A stretch of 64,000 nt of DNA. It comes from Orobanche coerulescens (taxonomy: Eukaryota > Streptophyta > Magnoliopsida > Lamiales > Orobanchaceae). The notes beneath the pieces were generated by a model. It did no database searches. It was not told the DNA's origin and saw only the letters and a program-made list of their open reading frames with translations. Below, one piece after another: positions 35,465-46,193 of the stretch; positions within the stretch are counted from its first letter, which is position 1; every line of letters begins with the position of its first letter. The position numbers were made by a program, and so were the translations under genes. Location of the stretch: assembly GCA_033398695.1 (NCBI GenBank), contig CM065814.1:83284358-83348357 (forward strand), written 5' to 3'.

Positions 35465-35745
35465 TATTTAAAACTCGACATTTATACTCGAGTTACTCGA
35501 CCGTAACTCGAATTGTTACTCGGATTACAATTCGAGTTACTCGGCTCAAGTTACTCGAGTCGCACTTCGAGTTACCCGAGTAACTTGATCGGGTTACTCG
35601 AGTAACTTCGTCGAGTTACTCGAGTAACTTCGTGTAACCCGAGTAACAATATGAGTTACTCGGTATATACTCGAGTTACTCGACTCGAGTTACCCGAAAC
35701 ACACTTCGTGTTACTCGATTGTCTAATTCGTGTTACCCGATTGTC
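35465..35745. repeat. TCGAGTTACTCG-word array (right side of the MULE)
   Basis: About twenty copies of CGAGTTACTCG or close variants. It is the reverse complement of the left array (19691-20160), as expected for subterminal inverted repeats of one element. Confidence 0.8.
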
Positions 35746-35885
35746 AACCTTCCTCAATATTGTATATTTTTTGAAGTTGACTGGAAATTATGTTATTCGA
35801 AAATACAATATATGACTCAAATATATTCGAATAAAAATCAATTCGACAATATATAAAGTGTTGGTGTTAAACAAAAAGAATAATA

Positions 35886-35895
35886 TTATATAAGG
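35886..35895 (+). promoter_or_regulatory. TATA-like box before the helicase gene
   Basis: TTATATAAGG lies 122 bp before the start codon and about 140 bp after the MULE repeat array. It is the best TATA candidate; no transcription data are available here. Confidence 0.4.
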
Positions 35896-36016
35896 CCAAA
35901 ACAATTTTTCTCCCTATCTATTTAACCCACTTAAATTGTGTACGGTTTTATTTATCCTCGCCCTGAAGTTGTCTCACTCCCTCAGCAGCTCCTCTCTCTG
36001 GCTCTGCCGTCTTGCC

Positions 36017-38830
36017 ATGTCGAATGTGCTGGAAATTTTCACTTCCTGCAGCTCATCAATTACCATACTCTCTGGCGGACGGCGGCCGAGATTCGTCTGT
36101 GAGGCTGTCCCACAAATATCCCCTCATCAAGGTTATCCCTTATCTTCTTCTTCCTTGTCTCTTTGAAGATATTTTTAGTTTACTTTAAAGATAATTTTAC
36201 CACCATTTCATGTTTCGATAGAGGTGATGCTGTAAATTGATATGAAACAGGAAGTTTATTCTAAAGAATTCCTCTATGCGTTTTTCTTTAAAAACCTTTT
36301 TCGTTAATGCTATATCACATGAGATGAAAAAAATGTACACTAAGTGGGCAACGTAGTTGTGGCCGGGGGAACATAGTTGAGGACTTGAAACTGGCTTAAG
36401 AAAAGCTCTAGGAAAAAAATGGAGTTGAAGCTTGTATGAGTCCCAATTCCAATGTGCTCAATGTATGTTCGCATATGTTACATATGATGGTGACTTACTG
36501 ACGTATTTTGCTGATCCAGCTGGTGACGGGGAAACGAAGAGGAATTTCGGGAGGCTGAAGGTGCAAATAGTACAAAATCTTGTTAAAGAAAGTTACCGGA
36601 GAATTAAACAAAGCAATGATCTTGAAGATGACCAGTTGGAAGAAGAAACTTCTCCATTGCGTGTGTCAGTTGTATCATATGATGAGTTGGATGAACAAAA
36701 GGATATCAATGCCTCCAAAAATACAACAAGATCGGTTCGCCCACATATTAAATCCCATCTAGAAGCTGTTTCCTCTTCAGAATCTTCTGCCGCACCGCCG
36801 AAAGGATGGGGAAATGTAAGACTAGTTGCCAGCTATAGACCTAAGGCGGACAGTGTGTCAAAGAGAGGGCAGATGTTAAAAGCTGATTGTGACTTTTTTA
36901 GCGTAAAGTCATTTACCGAGTTGGGGTGTACGGACTACATCATTGAATCTTTAAGAAGCCTGCAGTACAGACGCCCTTCACATATTCAGGTTTGCTTTTT
37001 GCCAAATTATAACCCTCTTGTAATCATCACTGTAATATCCGCATTCAGTGTCTCTTCGTTATAGCATATAGAGTTGCATCCAGTTTTCTGAACGGCTCTT
37101 TGTAATGACTCAAGATAATACATCTGCTTGGGCAATTGATATTTGATATTTTTGCTGGACCTTGTTCCCATCCTCAATATTTCTTTCTGACGACGTCCAA
37201 GCGAGACTTGTCATCATTCTTTCATGCTAATTTTAACAAGTTGGTACATTCATTCATCATATGTAGTACGTTCCTCATGCTTTTAGTTGATTTGCTTTCT
37301 TACATGCAAATACGGGTACCGGCTTGTTGCTTCTGTAATATGCCATTTTAATGTGGTTTTACCTGGATCATGCTCTTTTATATAGTTTATCCAACTTGTA
37401 ATAAAACAGGTCTAATAGTGTCAGAATGTATTATAGTCAATTATGCATTGTCATTTTCTATAGTGGAACTTCTGTTTTTTCATCTTGGTACGGAAAATAC
37501 TCAAAAGGTTTTTGTTAAATGTGGTAATTAATGCAGGCTATGGCATTTGTGCCAGTTATAGGTGGAAAAAGTTGTATAATGGCTGATCAGAGTGGATCTG
37601 GTAAAACTTTGGCATATCTGGTTCCACTTGTACAGCGTCTTAGACAAGAAGAAACTGAAGGACTTAGCAAACCAGCATCAAAAAATCCTCGAGTTGTAAT
37701 ACTGGTCCCAACTGCTGAGTTGGCCTCTCAGGTCCGACATATGTTCTGCACATAAATCATTTTTTTAGGTTTTTGTTTAAATGGTGCTTTGGTATATCTG
37801 TTTACTTCTTTTCACCGAAATGAACATATATGAAAAGAATAGCACATTTTGGAAAACCAGATATGCCTATTTTTTCTGCTGCTTCCATTACTTCTAAAGT
37901 TACAAGGGAAGATCTATTTATGCCTTATTGCACTATGGTGCTTTTGTGCATTTAAGTATAGATGGGGTTCATTTGCTGCATTGTGGTTCTGTTTGATCAG
38001 TATCTTCTATTGCATTCCCTAACACATTCGGAAATACATTGTCAGGTTTTGAGTATTTGCCGGTCACTCTCCAAAGTTGGTGTTCCTTTCCGATCTATTG
38101 TTGCCACTGGTGGTTTTCGGCAGAGAACTCAGTTGGAGAATCTTAAGCAGGAAATAGATGTTTTAATTGCAACTCCTGGTCGATTCATGTTCCTAGTTAG
38201 TGAGGGATTCCTGAAGTTGACAAATCTCAAAAGGTTCGGGCCTTCTATTATTGTTCTGATGGCTTTTGTGGGTTATTGCTTAGTTTGGTTGTCTTATTCA
38301 TACATTTGTCTGACTGTTTCTTAATCTAATATATAAAAACCTTACACGTGATTCTAGGGTATTAAATTAGCCAATTTTTCTAAACTTCTGTCCTTGTGTT
38401 ATTGATTGCCCTAATCAAAGTGTGCATGAACATTTTATTTATGGTCGTGCTCCATTTTATATTTGACGATTGTGTATATCACACTTAGTTAGGGCCTTGT
38501 AAATTGAATTTGAATCATGTTGGTTGGGATTTATGATTCTCAGTCCCTTGAATGTAGCTTTAGCCTTTATCTCGACATCTCATACTCTTATGGATTGGCT
38601 CTTCTAGCAAGTGAAATCTCAAAAAAAGGAAAAAAATGAAATAAAGAATGAACCGAAGGAAATATAGCTGGGATTTCTCTGTCTTGGAATAACTATAAAA
38701 TCCAGCATGACCAGTCTCCTGATTGAGGTTTTCGACCATAATAAAGATGTAAGATAGTAGAGAGAAAAAAAACAGCACTCGACCTGTTTTTTGGCAAACT
38801 TTAGCACCTTAACTGAAAATAGATTCCAAG

Positions 38831-38906
<76 letters not shown>

Positions 38907-39080
38907 CGTGTGTACCCACATAGGGCCTGTTCTCTCCAGCTTATTTTGATTCGATTCAATTGATTTTGATTCGATTCGATTCGATTTTTGATTCAATTGA
39001 TTCGATTTTTTTCAATTCAATTTAGTTTTGTTTTGTTTTAGGATTATTATTATTAATTATTATTTAATCATATTAGTTGA

Positions 39081-39111
<31 letters not shown>

Positions 39112-42100
39112 AAAAAACAAATTTTATTAGATGAATAACATTTTACAAGAAATTAGTGGGAAGCCGAGATACTATTTGGGCCCCCACTCCTTTTGCAATA
39201 ACAAAACCAACTTGAGTAAAAATATGAGCAGCAGCACGCCTCCCAACATCCTGAGACACCGAAATCTTCTGAACCCGTTTTAGTAATGCAATAGCACCCG
39301 TCTCCAACTCCCCCAGCGAAGGAACGAGAAGGGTAAGAAACCATATCCCTGCGCCTCACACAAGTCCTGGTACCTGGCACATTTACGCCGAGCAGCATCA
39401 ATCACAACTCGTTCAGGCGCATAGTCAGCCATAGCAGACTGGGTTAAGGGGGAGGAACCAGTCAAATCCACACACACATCCCGGCCCCTGTCCTAGGAAT
39501 ATAACAACAAATCCGCTGGACGAAGGGGCTTGTCATGCCCGTCGATCAAACCAACATCCACCTCCTTAGCCACCGAAATCCCAGACCGAAAACAGATATT
39601 CAAAAGGGTGTCACGAACCAGGTTGTGGCGATGCTTAACCCCACCCAACAGTACCAGAGCAGGACACGACATGATCGCCGAAGACGTCGCCATGAAAGAC
39701 CCGAGAACAGGCTGAGCACGGCCGAGATACCGAAAACAGGGGAATACCCAGCCGATAGCTCAGAACACCGCGATAAGTCCACTCATTCATGGTCTGTCCT
39801 AATCCATAAATAGGAACCGCACGAAGCCAATCTGAAGTGTGTCCACCCTGTTGGGACTTCCATAATGCAACCTGTCGAGTGGTTAAAGAGTAGTCGGATT
39901 CAGCGGTAGCGGCCACCTTCGCGAAATATATATCTGCCAATTTCTTCATAAGTTTGGGGGCAGCGATCTCACTCGGACGGCGTAGACCCGTAGTCTCAGT
40001 AAACACTCTCACAGCAGCATCAAAACAAGCTCCCGGGGCAACAATCACAAAAGGATGAAGGAGCTTAGCCTGCAACACATCAGACTGCAGGCGGGACGCA
40101 AGAAAGGCAAAATGAAGAACATCAGCAGCAGCATAAACACCAAGCCCCCCAAAAGAGAAGGGGAAAGTAGCGAGCCGCCACGCGATCACCAAAGCCGGGC
40201 CGGTCGCGGTGACAATCGTTCAAGCTAGAGCAGCGCCGCATCAAAGACAAGCTGGGCCGTCCGAAACCAGAGGGGGCAGTGCAGCGAGCAAAGTAGAGCT
40301 TAGAAATACCAGTACAAGCACGAAAAAGCAGCAACTCTCACTGAGGGTCACCAATCCTAGCAACGGAGTCAATAAGCTCTACGGTCCGGGTTACTCTCTT
40401 CAACACGAGCGTGCTGCCGAAAGTAGGACACATACTGATCGGTCCACCCAGGACCTTGACACCTCCGGCGGGCCGAGCAATAGTAGGGGGAAGATACCAG
40501 GAAGCCGACTCCAGGGATCCTCCGTAGGCCAAAAAATCTCAGTTTTATCAACATCAAGGTGAAGACCCGATTGAGGTCCAACTTCCATAATCAGCTCCAG
40601 GACCTTCCCCACGACCAAAGTATCGCCAACAATAGTGCCATCATCCAGGTACCAAGCCTGTAAACATAAATCAAAGGCGAAAAATGAGACGAACATTCTG
40701 GCGTTCGCCGATTCCGGAATGGGCGCCGGACGCGCCGTCACGCGCCGGGACAGAGAGTAGAGCAGCGAATTGTGTATAATTATTATTATCATCATCATCA
40801 TCAGATGAGTATATTCTAACCTCGTTATTGATCTAATTTATTAATTCTCATATGCATAGCTACTGGATTGGAATATTCAAGCCCGTTACTAATTTATTAT
40901 TATTATTATTATTATTATTGTTATTATTATTATTATTATTATCTTCGTTGATATTATAGGGGTGGGCGTTCGGGTCAGGATCGGGTGTTTCGGGATGTTC
41001 GGGATCGGTGACATTTTAAACTACCCGAACCCGTACCGAATTTTTTTTTTTTTTTCAAATTTAAAGAATTTAATACCCTAATAATTATTAGAACTTCGCA
41101 TAAAAATAGTCCGGTACCTGATCGGGTACCCGAAATCCAAATTGGAATACCCGAATCCCAAACCCGAACTTTTAATCGGATTCGGGTACCCGTCCTGAAT
41201 TTTTTTTTAAAAAAATACATGATCCCATACTCGAATTTTTTCCGATAGGGTATCCAAACTACCCAACCCGAATGCCCACCCTAATTATTATTATTATTGT
41301 TATTATTCCTATTATTGCTAATTATTATTATTATATTGAAAAAGTTAGTAATTAAAAAAAACAACAAAAACAATAACCACAATAAAATCAAACATTTAAA
41401 TAATTGAAGTATTGGACAAGAACATTTTAATGGTTGAAGTATCGAGCAAAATAATAATACTATTAAACATTAACTATTATCATCTTCATAATCGGTTAAT
41501 TGTTCCTCTTCTTCTTCATAAATTTGCTCTATCAACTCCACATTATCCTTGACTGACTTCCATATTTCATCAGTTATTGTAAGTCGTACACTATCCATGG
41601 CTTTTTTTCTCGCATCATCATACATGTTACGATCAACTCTTGATTCCATTACTTCAACTTGGTGTGTGAAAGTCCCTAGATTATGTAAATGAATAAAATT
41701 GTGAAGCGTACCCAAATTTTTTCGGGTATCCGATCCCGTACCCAAACTTTTTTGGGTATCCGATTGGGTACCCAAACTACCCGACTCGAATGTCCACCCA
41801 TAGCTACATAAATACAACAACAACAACAACAACAACATCTAAGCCTTAGTCCCAAAATGATTTGGGGTCGGCTAACATGAATCAAGCTTTGAAACCGTCA
41901 ATGATCGTTACATAAATAACATAAAAGGAGAAAAAGAGGGAAAAAAGCAAATAAAAAAAGAGAATGAATGTTAAAAAAAACAAAGAATCAGATTCCATCC
42001 ACCATCCATATTCTTTCCCGCCACAATTGCCTCTTTGTCGTCATACTTTCTCCAATTCCAAGAAACCGCATATCATTTTCAATCATCTTTATCGAAGTTT

Positions 42101-45100
42101 TCTTGGGTCTTCCTCTACCTTTCACAACATTACTTGTTCCCCAACTTTCTAGCCTCCTCACTGGGGCATCAACATGTCTTCTTCTCACATGACCAAACCA
42201 TCGTAATCGATTCTCCATCATCTTGTCTTCTATGGCCGCAACTCTTACATTCTCTCTAATCACCTCATTTTTGAGCCGATCCTTTTTTGTATGACCACAC
42301 ATCCGTCGTAGCATACGCATCTCCGCCACATTCATCTTTTGAACGTGACACTGTTTTACAGCCCAACACTCGGTGCCATATAACAGCGCATGCCTAATTG
42401 CCGTGCGGTAAAATTTACCCTTTAATCTATGAGGCGTGTCAGGATCACATAAAACCCCTGTGGCACTCTTCCACTTCAACCACCCGGCCTTTATTCTGTG
42501 AGCCACATCGCCATCTAGCTCTCCATCCTTTTGGATAATAGATCCAAGATATCGAAAGAAAGTAGATCCATGAATAACTTTCCCATCAAATGTGATCATC
42601 CCCGCATCTCTATCAATGTTTTTGCTAAACCTACACTCCATATATTCAGTCTTCTACTCACCCTAAAGCCTCGAGCTTCCAAAGTATCCCTCCAAAGTTC
42701 CAATTTCTGTTGCACTCCAACCTTCGTTTCATCAATCAACACAATATCATCTGCAAACATCATACACCACGGAACGTCATTTTGAATTTCTCTTGTCAAT
42801 TCGTCCATGACTATGGCAAAGAGAAAAGGACTAAGAGCAGATCCTTGATGCACCCCAATCGTAATAGGGAATTCTTCTGTCCTCCCAACATTAGTACGTA
42901 CACTTGTACTAGCTCCCTCATACATGTCCTTTATAATGTCAATATATTTCCGCGATACACCCTTCTTTGCTAAGACCCACCAAAGTACTTCTCTTGGTAC
43001 TTTATCATATGCCTTCTCTAAATCAATAAAATCCATATGTAGATCTTTCTTTTTATCTCGATAATGTTCCATCAACTGCCGGATAAGATAAATTGCTTCC
43101 ATGGTCGATCTTCCAGGCATAAATCCAAACTGATTTTGTGTTATCTTCACACATTTCCTGATCCTTTGTTCAATCACTCGTTCCCACAACTTCATGGTAT
43201 GACTCATTAATTTAATTCCGCGATAATTAGAACAATCTTGAACATCACCTTTATTCTTATACAAAGGGACGAGAATACTTTTCCTCCATGCTGATGGCAT
43301 CTTATTGCTTCTCCAAATCTTATTGAAAAAGATAGTTACCCATTCGATCCGTCTCTCCCACAAACACCTCCAAACTTCAATAGCTATACCATCTGGTCCT
43401 TCTGCTTTCTTTGACCCCATCTTCTTCAATGCAATTGTCACTTCACCCTTTTGAATTCTCCTCTTAAACTCTCGATTAACCATACTTGAGGGGATGTTTA
43501 AATTCCCAATATCTTGTTCTTGATGGCCATTGAATAGGGTATCAAAGTATGACCTCCATCTCTCTTTTATCTCTTTATCTTGAACCAAAAATTTTTGGTC
43601 AGTATCTTTTACACATTTAACTTTTCCAATATCTCGCGTCTTCTTCTCTCTCATTCGAGCAAGTTTATAGATATCTTTTTCCCCTTCTTTTGTATCTAAT
43701 CTTGCATATAATTCTTGATTGACCTTTGATCGGGCATTTCGCACTGCCTTTTTAGCTTCCGTTCGAGCTTTCTTGTACTTCTCATAATTCTCATCGCTCG
43801 AGCATTTACCCAGTACCTTATAACATTCACGTTTGGTCTGTATCGCTTGCTTAACTTCATCATTCCACCAAGATGTGTCCTTACTTGATGGTCTGTTTCC
43901 TTTAGATTCTCCTAGGACTTCATTTGCAACTTCCTTTAAGTTATGCTCCAACAAGTTCCACATCGAATCTATATCCATCTCTGTGCAATCACACCAAATA
44001 CCACTATCAGCAATCTTAGCCACAAAAGTATGTTGACTCTCCCCTTGGAGCTTCCACCACTTAATTCGAGGGTCAACTTGTGGTCTACTCTTTCTTATGT
44101 GCCTCTTACCTTGAAAGTCAAGCACCACAACCCTATGCTGCGTTGCAGCACTCTCACCGGGTATCACCTTGCAATTAGTAAAACTTTTCCTCCAAACATT
44201 CCTTACTAAAAAGAAATCAATCTGACTTGCATTACCTCCGTTTCTATATGTCACCAAATGAGAGTTCCTTTTCTCGAACCAAGTGTTCATAATACCCAAG
44301 TCATGAGCTAATGCGAAATCTAATATACCAATTCCTACTTCATTCCTATCCCCAAAACCAAAGCCACCATGAATGCTCTCAAAGCCATCTCTGCTCACAC
44401 CGACATGCCCATTGAGGCCACCACCAATGATCAATTTCTCACCCATAGGAATTCATTCGACAACCTCTTCCAAATCTTCCCAAAATTCTTGTTTTATCGA
44501 TGCATCCAATCCAACTTGTGGTGCATAAGCACTTATGATAGTTAGAAACTCATCCCCCAGCACAAGCTTAATACTCATTATTATATCGCTCTTTCTTGAC
44601 ACTTCCACCACATCATCAATGAATTCTTTATCAATGACGATACCCACTCCATTTCTACTTCTATCCTTTCCAGAGTACCAAAGCTTGTAACCCCAAGGAG
44701 CTAACACTCTTGCCTTCTCGCCAACCCACTTAGTCTCTTGTAGACACATTATGTGAATCCTCCTCCTTTTCATAACCTCCCCCACTTCTGCTGATCTCCC
44801 CATCAAATAGTCAATGTTCCAAGTTCCAAACCGCACCTTACTACCCTTACTAGCCGCATGAACTAACTTCTATGTCTGTCCCCGTCCACGCTGCAATGAT
44901 TCTTGCACATTTGACACCACACCCATACTTCGAGGTGGCGCGCCGCTTCCGGGCGACGACCTAGCAACCCTTGCATATTTTCCACTACACCCGGGCCTAT
45001 GAAGTGTAGCGCATCCTTGCTCATTTGACACCACCCTCAGATGTAAAGGTGACGCGCCGCTTCTGGGCGACGACCTAGCAACCCTCGCATACTTATCACT

Positions 45101-45799
45101 GCACCCGGGCCTATGAAATGCAGCGCGTCGCTTCTGAGGAGATGCCCCAACGATTTTCAAAGTTTGATTCATGTCCATGGGATGTGACGAGTTTTACGCT
45201 GGCTGCCACTAACCTACCGCAACCCTCCTCTTTTATCCGGGCTTGAGACCGGCAATGAATGTCAAGAAGACACCCACAGGCAGAGTTGCTACATAAATAC
45301 AGAAGGGGAAAAATAATTAATAAAGAAGAAGAGGTAAACTAGAAAGTGAAAGAAAATTCATAATATATTTATCAACAAGTATTCATCTCCTCGTACTATT
45401 TATCAAAATTAATAATATATTTTTTAAAATACTTCTATTGTTAATAAGTATTATTATGTTAGCTTATTATTTATAATTATTTATTATTTCTATTAATAAT
45501 AATATCATTTATATTATTATTATTATTACTCATTTTTAAATTATTAGTTACTTTGATTGATTCGATTCATTTGATTTTTGATTCGATTCGGTTTAGTTTT
45601 TGATTCAATTGATTCGGCTTGAAGTTTTTGCCAAAGAGAACATGCCCATAGTATGTATACTTAGGCCGGTAAACAATTCGAGCTTTTTTCGAGCAGTTCG
45701 AGCTCGACTCGAAAAAAGCTCGACTCAATACTCAAAAATTCGAGCTCGAACTCGAATCCGAGCATATATTAGAGACGATATATTAATCGAGCCGAGTTC

Positions 45800-45839
<40 letters not shown>

Positions 45840-46153
45840 CTTTATTTTAACTCTCTTAAGTCGAGAAGCTGAGAACTCATAAACTAATGAGATTTTTTAA
45901 ATATTAAAAATATTTTTAATTCAAAGGGTATTGTAGTAAAATATAATTTTTATATTATTTTTGAATTTTTTTATTAAATATAATAGCTCTTCGATGATAA
46001 CTCTTACTATATCTATAACCCTACTATATAGTAGGGGTTATGATCGATAGGGGTTGTATCATTGACATGATGTACATTATGTATTATTAGGAGTCTGAAA
46101 GGTGGTTCAGCGATTCTCATGACTTAACAGTTACGAAAATAAATGTACACTAC

Positions 46154-46193
<40 letters not shown>

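Larger units (their letters stand above)
19234..35745 (-). mobile_element. Mutator-like (MULE) element, split by nested retrotransposons
   Basis: A MuDR-type transposase gene on the minus strand is read in two parts (35158-34384 and 22162-20250) separated by the solo LTR. Both ends carry long repeat arrays of a GAGTAACTCGA-like word in opposite orientation (19691-20160 and 35465-35745). The exact outer termini and the expected 9-bp TSD could not be found by eye, so the limits are approximate. Confidence 0.6.
41817..45287 (-). mobile_element. RTE-type LINE, essentially full length (3.5 kb)
   Basis: The 14-bp TSD GCTACATAAATACA is read at 41803-41816 and 45288-45301. The 3' end carries GATG(TTG)n and the 5' end a G-rich leader with GAGGAGGGTTGCGGTAGG. 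Inside is one long endonuclease-RT coding region. Three truncated copies of the same family occur at 18972, 51040 and 51734. It lies in intron 4 opposite to the gene's direction. Confidence 0.95.

Noticed and set aside
35936..36016. Upstream start for the helicase at 35936
   Set aside because: That codon is TTG; the first ATG in the frame is 36017.
38560..38996. Minus-strand ORFs near the TA/TG microsatellite
   Set aside because: Coding potential arises from simple repeats and intron sequence; no homology.
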